This document shows, one piece after another, positions 17,820-27,837 of a DNA stretch of 64,000 bases (the first letter of the stretch is position 1; each line of letters opens with the position of its first letter). The notes below the pieces were generated by a model. That model was not told the origin of the DNA. It ran no database searches and saw only the letters and a program-made list of their open reading frames with translations. Made by a program: the position numbers and the translations under genes. This stretch comes from an uncultured Mycoplasmatota bacterium (GTDB taxonomy: Bacteria; Bacillota_I; Bacilli_A; RF39; UBA660), in assembly GCA_900543825.1 (NCBI GenBank), contig UQSR01000005.1:1-64000 (forward strand), written 5' to 3'.

Positions 17820-18599
17820 TTATAAAATACTAAGTAATAGTGCCATACCTAAACTTACGAATATTACACTATCGAATCTATCTAATATTCCACCATGTCC
17901 TGGTATTAGATTTGAATAATCTTTCTTACCGAAATATCTTTTTATACTACTAAAGACTAAATCTCCTAATTCACTAAGAATAGTTAATATTATACTTAAT
18001 ATAATTATCTTTATAATAGATAAGTCATTTATAAACATTATATAATACATACTTCCAATAAATGAACCTGTTAAGGCTCCTATTAAAGAACCTTCGATTG
18101 TTTTTTTAGGTGATATAGTGGTAAAATGTTTTCTTCCTATTAACATACCACCTATATAAGCATACGTATCTGTAATAAAAGATATTATAAATATATATAT
18201 ACACTTATGAATACTTAACTCTCGCATAGTAATTATATTGCTAAAGGCAAATGATAAAAAGTATGTTATTCCTAAGAAATAAAAGGCATCATTTATATTA
18301 TACTTTTCTTTATTATTATAAAATACTACTGGAAGTATTAGTATTAATATTGGCAGATATATTAATACTTTTATATCTAGAGTATACAATGTATTATTTA
18401 ATAATATTAATAACATAGAAATTGATGATAATATTTTTATTGCTTTGATATCTTTATTTTTATATTTTATATCTATAAGTTCTTTTAATCCTAATAATGC
18501 CACTAATGATATTGTTATAGCAAATGGAATATCTCCTAAAAGGATAGATGTTATTAGAACTATTAGAACTATAGCTCCTCCCAGAATTCTTTTTTTCAT
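17820..18599 (-). CDS. cdsA: Phosphatidate cytidylyltransferase
   Basis: CdsA makes CDP-diacylglycerol from phosphatidate and CTP, the branch point of phospholipid synthesis. The 259-residue membrane protein has about seven helices and the C-terminal signature [28 protein letters not shown], including the metal-binding HGG..DR.D residues, preceded by [17 protein letters not shown]. The start is the ATG behind AAGGAGG. The gene usually upstream in Firmicutes, uppS, is absent; a 38-codon frame occupies that position. Confidence 0.95.
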   Translation of the reverse strand: MKKRILGGAIVLIVLITSILLGDIPFAITISLVALLGLKELIDIKYKNKDIKAIKILSSISMLLILLNNTLYTLDIKVLIYLPILILILPVVFYNNKEKYNINDAFYFLGITYFLSFAFSNIITMRELSIHKCIYIFIISFITDTYAYIGGMLIGRKHFTTISPKKTIEGSLIGALTGSFIGSMYYIMFINDLSIIKIIILSIILTILSELGDLVFSSIKRYFGKKDYSNLIPGHGGILDRFDSVIFVSLGMALLLSIL

Positions 18600-18613
18600 A
18601 TTTCCTCCTTAAG

Positions 18614-18730
18614 TTATTTTTCTATTTCCTTAGTCATGCAATACTTATCTATTTGCGCAACCAATAATTTTTGATTATCTAATTTTGTTATTCCTATAAC
18701 ATTGTTATCATTTGCTAAAATAGTTATCAT
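18614..18730 (-). CDS. Possible 38-aa peptide between parE and cdsA
   Basis: The frame runs ATG (18730) to TAA (18614), with its stop just before the cdsA Shine-Dalgarno. The product, MITILANDNNVIGITKLDNQ followed by KLLVAQIDKYCMTKEIEK, reads like a folded soluble fragment. No good RBS precedes it, though a TTGACA occurs about 60 bases upstream. The surrounding 230-base gap holds nothing else that I recognise. It may be a remnant of a longer gene or a small regulator. Confidence 0.3.
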   Translation of the reverse strand: MITILANDNNVIGITKLDNQKLLVAQIDKYCMTKEIEK

Positions 18731-18831
18731 TTTTAAACTCGTGGGATTCCGCTATTTTATTAATAACAATATCACTAGGATTGTCAAGATTTTTATATTA
18801 CCTTTTTGACTTTTGTATAGTTTATAAAACT

Positions 18832-20739
18832 TTAAGCTATTTTGTAATCATCTTCTAATGAGAAAACGACATTTTCTTCTATCCATGTTTTTCTTGGTGA
18901 TACTGAATCTCCCATTAAAACAGATACTCTTTTTTCTGCTAGAGCAGCATCTGTTATATTTACTTTGATTAGTTTTCTTTCTTCTGGATTCATAGTTGTT
19001 TCCCAAAGTTGACTAGCATTCATTTCACCTAGTCCTTTATATCTTTGAACTCTATAGTTTGTTTTGCCTTTTGTTTCTTCTTTTAATTCTTCATTAGTCC
19101 AAGCATAGACATGTTTACTACCATGACTTACTTTATATAATGGAGGCATGGCTATATATAGATGTCCATCTTCTATTAAAGGTCGCATATATCTATAGAA
19201 GAATGTAAGAAGTAAGCACTGGATATGAGCTCCATCATCATCAGCATCGGTCATAATTATTACTTTACCATAGTTTATATCTTTGACATTAAAATCTGCT
19301 CCGACACCTGCTCCAATAGTATATATTAGAGTATTTATTTCTTCATTTTTGAATATTTCTTCCATTCTTGTTTTTTCGGTATTTAATACTTTACCACGAA
19401 GTGGTAAGATAGCTTGAGTTTTTCTATCTCTTCCTTGTTTAGCAGAGCCGCCAGCAGAATCTCCTTCTACGATGAATAGTTCTTTTTCACTTGCTTTTCT
19501 ACTTTGGGCTGGAGTTAATTTACCTGATAATAGTTTTTCTGTTTTCTTGGTATCTTTGCCTTTTCTTGTTTCTTCTCTGGCACGTCTTGCGGCTTCTCTA
19601 GCTTCTTTACCTTTTAATGCTTTGTTTATTATTCCGGTAGCTACTGTTTTGTTTTCTTCTAGGAAGTATTTTAACTTTTCTGATGTTATAGATTCTACGA
19701 TCGTTCTAGCTACAGGAGTTCCTAATTTGGCTTTAGTTTGTCCTTCAAATTGTAATAGATCTTCGGGAATTTGAACGGATATGATAGCGGTTAATCCTTC
19801 TCTTACATCTGAGCCATCAAAGCTTTTATCTTTACCTTTTAAATAGCCATTAGCTTTTGCATAATCATTTAATACTTTTGTAATAGCAGTCTTGAAGCCT
19901 ACTTCATGAGTACCTCCATCACTTGTTTTTACATCGTTAACAAATGATACAATGTTTTCTGAATATCCATCAGTATACTGCATGGCTACTGAAACGTTTA
20001 TTTTGTCTTTACTAGAAGTAAAACATAGTGGTTTATGTAGAGTGTTTTTTCCTTCATTTAGATATTCGCAGAAGGCTTCTAAACCATTTTCATATAAGAA
20101 TTTTTCACTTCTTCCTTCTATTTCATCTACCACTTCTATTGTAAGGCCACTAATAAGGAAGGCACTCTCTTGCATTCTTTCACATATAGTAGAAAAACTA
20201 AATGTTGTTACTGGAAAGATAGCAGGATCTGGTTTGAATTTTACAGTGGTTCCAGTTCTATTTGTTGTTCCTACTTTTTTTAATGGTACTACTACTTTAC
20301 CACCGTTTTCAAATTTGATATAGTATTCTCCACCATCTCTTCTGGTTACTACTTCCATAACACTACTTAGGGCATTTACAACTGATCCACCTACTCCATG
20401 AAGTCCTCCAGATACTTTATACCCACCTTCAGTAAATTTACCACCAGCATGCAATACTGTATATATTACTTCGGGAGTTGATTTTCCAGATGAATGCATA
20501 CCTACTGGCAAACCTCTTCCTTTATCAGTTACACTTACTGAACCATCTTTATGTAATACTATTTTTAAATGGTTACCATAGCCATTTAATGCTTCATCTA
20601 TTGAGTTATCAACTATTTCCCATACAAGATGATGTAATCCTCTTTTATCAGTAGATCCAATATACATACCTGGTCTTTTTCTTACTGCTTCTAAACCTTC
20701 TAGTATTTTTATTGAACTTTCATCATATTTTGCTGCCAT
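18832..20739 (-). CDS. parE: DNA topoisomerase IV subunit B
   Basis: ParE is the ATPase half of topoisomerase IV, which unlinks daughter chromosomes. It has the GHKL ATPase motifs (VDNSIDEAL, GRGLPVGMH, GGLHGVGGSVVNALS), the transducer domain, and Toprim (EGDSAGGSAKQGRDR, DADDDGAHI). ParE rather than GyrB is called from AILPLRGKVLNTEK, INTLIYTIGAGVGADF and the C-terminal MGDSVSPRKTWIEENV. Length 635 residues is normal. parC, usually directly downstream, is not in the window. Confidence 0.93.
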   Translation of the reverse strand: MAAKYDESSIKILEGLEAVRKRPGMYIGSTDKRGLHHLVWEIVDNSIDEALNGYGNHLKIVLHKDGSVSVTDKGRGLPVGMHSSGKSTPEVIYTVLHAGGKFTEGGYKVSGGLHGVGGSVVNALSSVMEVVTRRDGGEYYIKFENGGKVVVPLKKVGTTNRTGTTVKFKPDPAIFPVTTFSFSTICERMQESAFLISGLTIEVVDEIEGRSEKFLYENGLEAFCEYLNEGKNTLHKPLCFTSSKDKINVSVAMQYTDGYSENIVSFVNDVKTSDGGTHEVGFKTAITKVLNDYAKANGYLKGKDKSFDGSDVREGLTAIISVQIPEDLLQFEGQTKAKLGTPVARTIVESITSEKLKYFLEENKTVATGIINKALKGKEAREAARRAREETRKGKDTKKTEKLLSGKLTPAQSRKASEKELFIVEGDSAGGSAKQGRDRKTQAILPLRGKVLNTEKTRMEEIFKNEEINTLIYTIGAGVGADFNVKDINYGKVIIMTDADDDGAHIQCLLLTFFYRYMRPLIEDGHLYIAMPPLYKVSHGSKHVYAWTNEELKEETKGKTNYRVQRYKGLGEMNASQLWETTMNPEERKLIKVNITDAALAEKRVSVLMGDSVSPRKTWIEENVVFSLEDDYKIA

Positions 20740-20830
20740 ACTATCACTCTTTCTATTAAATTCATATTAATTATACTATAAATACTAGTTTCAATCAAGA
20801 TACTTGTCATTTTTATTTACATTTATTAAA

Positions 20831-20859
20831 GAAAAAAAGAAGAGTGATTAATCTTCTTT
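20831..20859 (-). terminator. Terminator of the BspA-like gene
   Basis: AAAGAAGA/TCTTCTTT stem with 8-base loop, then TTTTTTTC on the minus strand. Confidence 0.75.
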
Positions 20860-20864
20860 AAATA

Positions 20865-22466
20865 TTATTTTTTAGTTAAATAGCCATTAGTATAATTAGC
20901 CATACTAACATCAGTTTTACTCCAATCGTATGAAACATTGCCTTTTATTTTTTTGCTATCCGTAAACATTTGAGTAGAGTTAGTTACTTTACTTGTATTC
21001 CATAAATCAGAAACATATATTGTATTTAGTTCTGTGCAAAGCATAAATGTTCTATACATATTAGTTACTTTACTAGTATTAAAACTACTTAAATCTAATG
21101 TAATAAGTGAAGAACACCTATAAAACATATTAGACATATTAGTTACATTTGATGTATTAAAACTACTTAAATTAATATTTACAAGTGTGCTACATTTATT
21201 GAACATGTCTGACATATCAGTTACTTTACTAGTATTAAATCTACTTAAATCTAATGTTGTAAGCGATGAACATTTATAAAACATTGCTGACATAGCAGTT
21301 ACATTCGATGTATCAAAATTACTTAAATTTAATGATTTAAGTGAACTACAGCCATAAAACATATCTATCATACTAGTCACTTTTGATGTATTAAAATTTG
21401 ATAAATCTATACTTTGCAGACTACTACAATTCATAAACATATTAGCAAACATTAAAGCACTACTAGTATTAAAACTGGATAAATCTATTTTCTTTAAATT
21501 GTTGCAATCTCTAAACAAATTACTAAAGTTAGTTATTCTACTAGTATCAAAACTGGATAAATCTAAGCTTGTAAGTGAACTACATCCTTCAAACATACTA
21601 ACAAAATATAATAAATTTGGTGTTTTAAAGCTGCTTAAATCTATTGTTTTTAAATTTGTATCTTGATAAAACATGTATGTCATATTATTAGTGTTAGTTG
21701 TATCAGTAAAGTTTAAATTAATAGAAGTGACATTACTAAGATAAGAAAATAAGTATTTACTATCATCAGGAAATGTTGTAATTCCACTTTCACTACCAAT
21801 ATATACTTCATACAAATCATTACTGTTTGTATCAGTATACCACATCATTATACTACCATCATTATTATTGGATATATCAAAACTGCCTATTGCTGTAGTA
21901 GGAACTATATTATCATTAGTTATAGTAATAGATTCTATAGTATTTCTTACTATACTTGTATTTAGAAACTTAGTGGTGGTACTTGGATTAGATTCAGCGC
22001 CTTTCATAATATTTGCTTTTTTAATTTTTTGGGTAACTAACGTATTTCCTGATGGTACAATTAAATTACCACCATTTTCATAGCCAAATACTGTATTTAA
22101 AGTAACTGTATCATTACTAGTACTATTATTTATTAGTTTTAGTTTAACAAATTTATTATCCTTACTGGATATAAGTCCAGTCTCAGGATCTTTAGAGTCT
22201 TCATATGCTTTAACAATAATGTTACTACTTTTATAATCAATACCATATTTAATTATACCATCGTTGGTGTTATTGATTTTATAATATACTATTTTACTAC
22301 TTTTACTAGGTACATCAATGGTGTTATTGCTATTAGATAAATTTATTGTATAAGTATTATTAGTGCTAGCTGTATTATTGATAGCAAATGTATTGTAAAG
22401 TAAATAAATACCTAATAATACAATAATTACAAGTACTGATATAATTAATATTTTCTTTTTATTCAT
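20865..22466 (-). CDS. BspA-like (DUF285) leucine-rich repeat surface protein
   Basis: A 533-residue protein with an N-terminal membrane anchor (about residues 5-28). A beta-rich region follows (30-215), then about ten repeats of the BspA/DUF285 type, with the core MFYGCSSLKSLNLSNFDTSN repeated at about 23-residue spacing. Such repeats occur on surface proteins of gut Firmicutes, Mycoplasma and Treponema and often bind host proteins. There is no LPXTG motif, so it is held by the N-terminal helix or released. Internal codons are highly repetitive, which gives room for repeat-number variation. Confidence 0.85.
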   Translation of the reverse strand: MNKKKILIISVLVIIVLLGIYLLYNTFAINNTASTNNTYTINLSNSNNTIDVPSKSSKIVYYKINNTNDGIIKYGIDYKSSNIIVKAYEDSKDPETGLISSKDNKFVKLKLINNSTSNDTVTLNTVFGYENGGNLIVPSGNTLVTQKIKKANIMKGAESNPSTTTKFLNTSIVRNTIESITITNDNIVPTTAIGSFDISNNNDGSIMMWYTDTNSNDLYEVYIGSESGITTFPDDSKYLFSYLSNVTSINLNFTDTTNTNNMTYMFYQDTNLKTIDLSSFKTPNLLYFVSMFEGCSSLTSLDLSSFDTSRITNFSNLFRDCNNLKKIDLSSFNTSSALMFANMFMNCSSLQSIDLSNFNTSKVTSMIDMFYGCSSLKSLNLSNFDTSNVTAMSAMFYKCSSLTTLDLSRFNTSKVTDMSDMFNKCSTLVNINLSSFNTSNVTNMSNMFYRCSSLITLDLSSFNTSKVTNMYRTFMLCTELNTIYVSDLWNTSKVTNSTQMFTDSKKIKGNVSYDWSKTDVSMANYTNGYLTKK

Positions 22467-22578
22467 TTTTTCACCACCAAAAAAGATTATGAAAAATTAC
22501 TAATATTTATATTTTTTCTTTATCCTATATAAAAATAGTAACATAAAAGTTAGTTTTTTACAAGTTAGTTTCATTAAA

Positions 22579-22656
22579 TTTTAGAGATTATAAGCTCTAA
22601 AATTCTTTTTGAAGACTATAGGCTTCAAAAAACCTCTCACAACAAAGTGTGAGAGG
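22579..22656 (-). terminator. Triple hairpin array after the 440-aa gene
   Basis: Three consecutive perfect stems: 22579-22602, 22606-22631 (loop ACTATAGG) and 22633-22656. The middle one belongs to the octaloop family also found after ruvB, obg and ligA. They lie directly downstream of the stop at 22663 on the minus strand. Confidence 0.7.
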
Positions 22657-22662
22657 AATTAT

Positions 22663-23985
22663 TTAATTTAAATTTCCTTCTAGCATTTCTTTAAATTTTA
22701 AACAATCATCAATACTATAATTACTGATTAAACTTATATTAATAGCATCATCAACACTAATATTTGAACTATTAGTAAATTGTTTTAATTCTTTTAACAT
22801 AGTAATCATCTTTTTATAGTCCTCTAAAGTATATGTAGACTTACTAGTATGTGTTTCTTCTATTAAAGTATTATCTTCTTTTTCTGTATCCACTATTGAT
22901 ATAGGTTCTTCTACTAATTCAGATGGTTCTACTAAACTATCTAATGATATAGTATTATTTGATAATCTTTCTTTAATATTTTTAGCTTTTTCTCTCTTAG
23001 TTATTTCTTCTACTGTTACTTTAGGTTCTTCTATTATAACTTTATTGGGTTTAATAGTAGGTAATACTCGATTTTCATCTATAACATCTTGGAAAGATAT
23101 ATTCTCTGATTTTTTATCTTTATATTTCTTTTCATATTCTTCTTGTGGATTTGTTATATTATATTCGATATTTTTATTAGAATTATTATCATAATATATT
23201 GCTTTAACTGTTCCATTTAATATATCATTAAATGTTACTTTAGATTCTTTTAAAATATTATCTTCTTTTTCTTTTGTATTAGCACTAGAAGTAACTATAA
23301 TTTTATCTTTAACCAATACTGGTTCTTCTACTACTTTATTATTAGATGACTCCTCTAAAGGAATATTATCAATAACTATTTCGTTAGTAGTAGGTACTTT
23401 AGTTTTCTTCTTAAGAGTAATTCTATCACAAATTATATTTGTTAAATATACTACGATTAACGATAATAACCAAATTATTATCATACTCATATTTAATTCT
23501 AATATTACTACTAAATTAGTATTAGTGTATAGAGAGTTTACTGAGAAAATGTCTATCTTATTCTTAGCTATGATATTTAGTATTATGGCTAAGAATATAT
23601 TATTTATAATAAATGCAGTAGTATTAATTACTTTATAGGTTTTTGGTAATTTTATACTTAGTATGCTCATTATAAATACTACTAATAACAATATTAATGT
23701 AGTTATATATAAATATATTGATGGGAAATAAATTCCTCTAAAAAATATTGTTGTAAAGTTATCAAAAGTAGTAGATAATATTTTATAATTACTAATAATA
23801 CTGATACTAAATACTACTATAAATGATAATATCGTTGATAATATATATTTTTTCTTATTTAATATTTTTACTAAATATAATAATGTAAGTATTATAAGTA
23901 ATATAGTAAAAATTAGAATTATTTTATAATCTAGTAATATATCAAGTAATATTTTTAACTTTTCAAGTATTGTTAAATAGGTCAT
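22663..23985 (-). CDS. Polytopic membrane protein with long charged cytoplasmic tail
   Basis: Not recognised as a named family. The first ~185 residues hold five or six hydrophobic helices. The remaining ~255 are hydrophilic, rich in Glu, Lys, Asn, Val and Thr, and look partly disordered until a short helical end (TYTLEDYKKMITMLKELKQF to IDDCLKFKEMLEGNLN). The start is well supported by AAAGGGGGTGAG. It is the last gene after the adhesin and sortase and ends in a triple hairpin. A role in surface-protein display is only suggested by position. Confidence 0.7.
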   Translation of the reverse strand: MTYLTILEKLKILLDILLDYKIILIFTILLIILTLLYLVKILNKKKYILSTILSFIVVFSISIISNYKILSTTFDNFTTIFFRGIYFPSIYLYITTLILLLVVFIMSILSIKLPKTYKVINTTAFIINNIFLAIILNIIAKNKIDIFSVNSLYTNTNLVVILELNMSMIIIWLLSLIVVYLTNIICDRITLKKKTKVPTTNEIVIDNIPLEESSNNKVVEEPVLVKDKIIVTSSANTKEKEDNILKESKVTFNDILNGTVKAIYYDNNSNKNIEYNITNPQEEYEKKYKDKKSENISFQDVIDENRVLPTIKPNKVIIEEPKVTVEEITKREKAKNIKERLSNNTISLDSLVEPSELVEEPISIVDTEKEDNTLIEETHTSKSTYTLEDYKKMITMLKELKQFTNSSNISVDDAINISLISNYSIDDCLKFKEMLEGNLN

Positions 23986-24012
23986 TTTCTCACCCCCTTT
24001 TTATATTATTTT

Positions 24013-24645
24013 TTATTCTTGACTTATTAGCTCCGCTATATAGATTGTTTGATGAGTATCATCATCTTTAGTACAGGTAATTAATGTAAGAGTTGTTTTA
24101 TTTTTATTTCTAAATATTCTTACTCGTCCTGTTTTTTCTTCATTATATATATTTGCTATTTTATATATGTATTTGCTATTATTATAATGAATAGTAATTG
24201 TATCCTCTTTTTCTAATTTGTATAAATTGGCAAAATAACTATTATTATAGTTACCAGAATGTCCCGCTATTATAAGGTTACCATTTGTAACATCAGGATA
24301 GCTTGATTCTGGAAGTACATATAAATTAAATTTAACATTATTTAGATTTGATGTTTTATCATAAAATCCTTTATATAAACTAATTTTTGGAATATCTATT
24401 ATTCCTAAATATTCTTCATAAGTGTAATCATTATTTTCTTCTTTTTGATTTTCATTTGTAGCTTCTTCATCAGTAGTAGTTGTTGCTTGACTTTCTGTAG
24501 TATCTACATTTGATAAAGCTAAATTCATTTCACTAAATACAACATCCCTTTTATCTTTTATATAATCAGATAGCAAAACGAGAGTACCACTTATAACAAG
24601 TATTACTCCCGCTGCAATCTGGTATTTTAAATTATATTTCCCCAT
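24013..24645 (-). CDS. Sortase-family transpeptidase with substituted catalytic Arg
   Basis: A 210-residue membrane-anchored protein: N-terminal helix (8-27), Ser/Thr/Glu-rich linker, then a sortase barrel. The catalytic His is in IAGHSGN (His129) and the Cys in TLTLITC (Cys191). The residue that aligns with the invariant Arg of the strand after Cys is Gln199 (HQTIYIAEL). Sortases attach LPXTG-like proteins to peptidoglycan or pilins. The start overlaps the adhesin gene by 14 bases, so the adhesin is the expected substrate. It may be impaired, or may use a neighbouring residue. Confidence 0.88.
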   Translation of the reverse strand: MGKYNLKYQIAAGVILVISGTLVLLSDYIKDKRDVVFSEMNLALSNVDTTESQATTTTDEEATNENQKEENNDYTYEEYLGIIDIPKISLYKGFYDKTSNLNNVKFNLYVLPESSYPDVTNGNLIIAGHSGNYNNSYFANLYKLEKEDTITIHYNNSKYIYKIANIYNEEKTGRVRIFRNKNKTTLTLITCTKDDDTHQTIYIAELISQE

Positions 24646-26176
24646 TATTCTTTTTATAGTTTCTGTATATTAATGCAGAACCTAGTCCTATAATAAGTAA
24701 ACCTATTAAGGATGTTGTAATTGTTTTAAATGTTCCTGTACTTGGAACTTCAACAGTTTCAGGTTTGTTATACATAATTACATCACCATCTACTGTTCCA
24801 TCTTCATTTACTGTAAATGTTATTGTTTCTTTAGATAATTCATAACCTTCTGGAGCTAAAACCTCAGTTAATGTATATTTACCAGGTTCAAGTCCTTCGA
24901 TAACATGTGGTTCATTAGTAGAAACCCAAGCTTCTATTAACTCGCCTTTCTCATTTCTAAGCTCTAGTTTTGCTCCTGGAAGTTCTTCACCAGTAGTAAA
25001 ATCTTTTTTACTAATTAATACTGACTTCTTAGGTGAGTTATACATAACTACTTTTCCATCTACTGTTCCGTCTTCTTTAACAACGAAAGTAACAGTCTCA
25101 GTACTTAATTTATAACCTTCTGGAGCCATTTCTTCAGTTAATGTATATTTACCAGGTTTTAATCCTTCAATAACATGTGATTCTTCAGTAGATGTCCAAG
25201 AATCAACAATATTTCCTTTTTCGTCTTTTACTGTAAGTTTTGCACCTGGTAACTCTTCACCTGTAGTTGCATCTTGCTTACTGATAACTACTTTTGATAT
25301 TTTTTCAATATTTAATTTTACTGAATCATTAACATATTTTGTTTCTGGATATATTGTAGCAGTTGTTTGGAATCTTGAATGAGTTGGTGTATATAAATAT
25401 GCTTTATTAATTGTTCCTGAACCACTTACTACTACAGAAAATTCTGTTGATAATTGATTGATACTTTTTACTGGTACTTGTACATAGAAAGTTAATCCTT
25501 TAGTAAATTTGCTTCCATCTTTATTAACTATAGTTGTTCCTTCAGGAGCATTTGATGGTTTAATACTATAATCTCCTGTTGTTCCTGATGCTGATATTGT
25601 AATTGCATCACTTCTATAATATTTTCCATCTTCTGTTAAATGTAATTTATTGCTTTCGGCATTTAATTTTAGAGTTGGATCAGTATAAGAGTAAGATGCT
25701 GCTCCTGATACTAATTTATTTATCCATTGTACTGCGGTATTACTTTGACCACGATATGTACCATTTGCTATATCAAAATTAGCAAAAATACTATCACTTG
25801 GATTAATTAGGTACCAAATAGCTAAACCAGTAATATAATAATCTTCATCATTATTACCAGTTAAACTCTTATTTGGATAACCGTTTTCCATTACGTATGC
25901 ATATTTTGCATCTAGTTCTTCACTTAAATAATATGTTTCTGTTCCATCTACAACGTCATTTTTTCTTTGCATACAATAAATAACTTTACCATCTGAATTA
26001 ACCTTATAATAGAAGTGATAATTCATTCCTGGAAAATAGTCTCCTCCTGATAATCTATGTAAGTCTCTAAATCTAACTGTATAACTACCAGGGGCAGTTG
26101 ATTCGGCATTTACTGTTATTCCTAAAACGGATACTAATGCCACTAATAATGTAAATAAAATTTTTTTGAATTTCAT
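24632..26176 (-). CDS. Thioester-domain-like adhesin with two SpaA/Cna-B repeats and VPSTG anchor
   Basis: The ATG at 26176, behind GGGAGG, gives a signal peptide (MKFKKILFTLLVALVSVLGI). Residues ~30-130 resemble a thioester adhesion domain with YCMQ (Cys68), but the partner glutamine expected in TQxAIW is Gly117 (ITGLAIWYL). A beta-rich stalk follows, then two SpaA/Cna-B repeats (each GEELPGAKL ... PGKYTLTE ... APEGY) and a sorting signal VPSTG plus membrane helix and basic tail. About 514 residues. The Cna-B repeats probably form internal isopeptide bonds. The sortase gene overlaps its end. Confidence 0.88.
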   Translation of the reverse strand: MKFKKILFTLLVALVSVLGITVNAESTAPGSYTVRFRDLHRLSGGDYFPGMNYHFYYKVNSDGKVIYCMQRKNDVVDGTETYYLSEELDAKYAYVMENGYPNKSLTGNNDEDYYITGLAIWYLINPSDSIFANFDIANGTYRGQSNTAVQWINKLVSGAASYSYTDPTLKLNAESNKLHLTEDGKYYRSDAITISASGTTGDYSIKPSNAPEGTTIVNKDGSKFTKGLTFYVQVPVKSINQLSTEFSVVVSGSGTINKAYLYTPTHSRFQTTATIYPETKYVNDSVKLNIEKISKVVISKQDATTGEELPGAKLTVKDEKGNIVDSWTSTEESHVIEGLKPGKYTLTEEMAPEGYKLSTETVTFVVKEDGTVDGKVVMYNSPKKSVLISKKDFTTGEELPGAKLELRNEKGELIEAWVSTNEPHVIEGLEPGKYTLTEVLAPEGYELSKETITFTVNEDGTVDGDVIMYNKPETVEVPSTGTFKTITTSLIGLLIIGLGSALIYRNYKKNNGEI

Positions 26177-26362
26177 GATATAAAACCTCCCTTTGAAATT
26201 GCTTAATATATTATCACTTTTTCTGTGTTTTGTCAATATTTTGATACCTATTACGATAATATTCTTTCATTTATATTTTATTCTTTTTAAATATATTTTT
26301 ATGCCTTCTTCGCCTTGTGCTGAATATAATAGCAATTTTTTACTAAAAAGTCAAGTTTATAT

Positions 26363-26390
26363 AAAAAATGGATGCTATTTACATCCATTT
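26363..26390 (-). terminator. Terminator of the stomatin gene
   Basis: AAATGGATG/CATCCATTT stem with 7-base loop, T-run after it on the minus strand. Confidence 0.85.
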
Positions 26391-26395
26391 GAATT

Positions 26396-27283
26396 TTATT
26401 TTTTCTTATCAATCATTTCATTTATTACTGTGCCAAAAGTAGCTATGTTTTGCATATCTGATGGTACTATTATCTTTGTTGATTGTCCTTCTGCTAATTT
26501 TTCTAATGCTTCATAACTCTTTAATGTTAAAACTGATGTATCTGCTTTTGCTTCTCTTAATAGTTTTATACCATCAGCTTCAGCCTTCTTTATTTTTAGT
26601 AATGCTTCTGCTTCTCCTTCGGCCATTTTTATTTGAGCTTCTTTTTGCGCTTCTGCTTTTAATATGGCTGATTCTTTTTCACCTTCGGCAATTAAGATAC
26701 TAGATTTCTTTTCGCCTTCAGCTTGAAGTATTTTTTCTCTTCTTTCTCTTTCTGCTCGCATTTGTTTTTCCATAGCCTCTTGAATATCCCTTGGTGGTAA
26801 AATATTTTTTACTTCTACTCTGTTTACTTTTATGCCCCATGGATCGGTAGCTTCATCTAAAATACTTCTCATTTTAGAATTTATAATATCTCTTGAAGTT
26901 AGAGTTTGGTCAAGTTCTAATTCTCCAATGATATTTCTAAGTGTTGTAGCGGTTAAATTTTCTATAGCACTTATTGGTGATTCTATTCCATAAGTATATA
27001 GTTTTGGATCTGTAATTTGAAAATATACTACAGTATCTATTTGCATTGTAACATTATCTTTAGTTATTACTGGTTGTGGAGCAAAATCTTTTACTATTTC
27101 TTTTAAAGTAACTTTGTTAGATATTCTATCTATAAATGGTATTTTGAAATGTAGTCCATTTTGCCATGTAGTTAAGTAACTTCCTAATCTTTCTATTACA
27201 TATTCTCTTGCTTGTGGTACGATAATAACGTTTGGTATAACGAATAATACCACTAAAATTAAAATAATAATTAATACATTCAT
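26396..27283 (-). CDS. SPFH/stomatin-like protein (slipin)
   Basis: A membrane-attached scaffold of about 295 residues. It has an N-terminal hydrophobic hairpin (MNVLIIILILVVLFVIPNVI), then the SPFH/PHB domain (YVIERLGSYLTTWQNGLHFKIPF ... VKNILPPRDIQEAMEKQMRAERERRE), then an Ala/Glu/Lys coiled coil with repeated ILxAEGEKES motifs. The ATG at 27283 is used, since an upstream ATG lies inside the GGGAGG Shine-Dalgarno. Its partner NfeD gene ends 2 bases before it. The pair is the classic stomatin operon thought to organise membrane microdomains. Confidence 0.93.
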   Translation of the reverse strand: MNVLIIILILVVLFVIPNVIIVPQAREYVIERLGSYLTTWQNGLHFKIPFIDRISNKVTLKEIVKDFAPQPVITKDNVTMQIDTVVYFQITDPKLYTYGIESPISAIENLTATTLRNIIGELELDQTLTSRDIINSKMRSILDEATDPWGIKVNRVEVKNILPPRDIQEAMEKQMRAERERREKILQAEGEKKSSILIAEGEKESAILKAEAQKEAQIKMAEGEAEALLKIKKAEADGIKLLREAKADTSVLTLKSYEALEKLAEGQSTKIIVPSDMQNIATFGTVINEMIDKKK

Positions 27284-27285
27284 AT

Positions 27286-27702
27286 TTAATCCTCCCATTT
27301 TTCTACTTTTAGTTTTACACTATCTATAGATAATACTTTTATGTATTCTCCTTTAGAAATATTACTACTACTATAAGCTGACCAAAGCTTACCATCTACT
27401 TTTACTTCTCCAATATCATTTTTGGTGATATCAGAAGTAACTACTCCTTTCATACCAATAATTCGATCTAGATTAGTGCAAACTTTTTTAGTATTAATTT
27501 TTTTATATATACTCTTACTAATAGGCATTAATATAACACCCACTATTACAAATACTCCTATTTGAATATATAGATTATCTGTAAAAAGAGATATAATCAT
27601 TGTTAATATTCCACTTATAACAAACCAGATACTTATTAGATTTGTTGTTATAACTTCTAATATTCCTAATAGTACTACTATTAAAAGCCATATATATAAC
27701 AT
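27286..27702 (-). CDS. NfeD family protein (C-terminal OB-fold type)
   Basis: About 138 residues: two membrane helices (MLYIWLLIVVLLGILEVITT and the IQIGVFVIVGVILMPIS segment) followed by an OB-fold soluble domain (IGMKGVVTSDITKNDIGEVKVDGKLWSA), the short NfeD1b form without the ClpP-like protease domain. The ATG at 27702 follows AGGTGG. These proteins interact with the stomatin encoded next in the operon. Confidence 0.9.
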   Translation of the reverse strand: MLYIWLLIVVLLGILEVITTNLISIWFVISGILTMIISLFTDNLYIQIGVFVIVGVILMPISKSIYKKINTKKVCTNLDRIIGMKGVVTSDITKNDIGEVKVDGKLWSAYSSSNISKGEYIKVLSIDSVKLKVEKWED

Positions 27703-27791
27703 ATTTACCACCTACCTATTTATATGTTAATTATATGTATTTATTTCCTTTCTTTTATTATAACAGAATATTATTATTTATTCTATATTTA

Positions 27792-27820
27792 TTTACAATA
27801 TTTTTAATCTTTGTTATAAT
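27792..27820 (+). promoter_or_regulatory. SigA promoter of mgtC-like gene
   Basis: TTTACA (27792-27797), 17-base spacer, TATAAT (27815-27820), about 17 bases before the start codon. Confidence 0.8.
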
Positions 27821-27837
27821 TGTTATGGAGGATGAAT

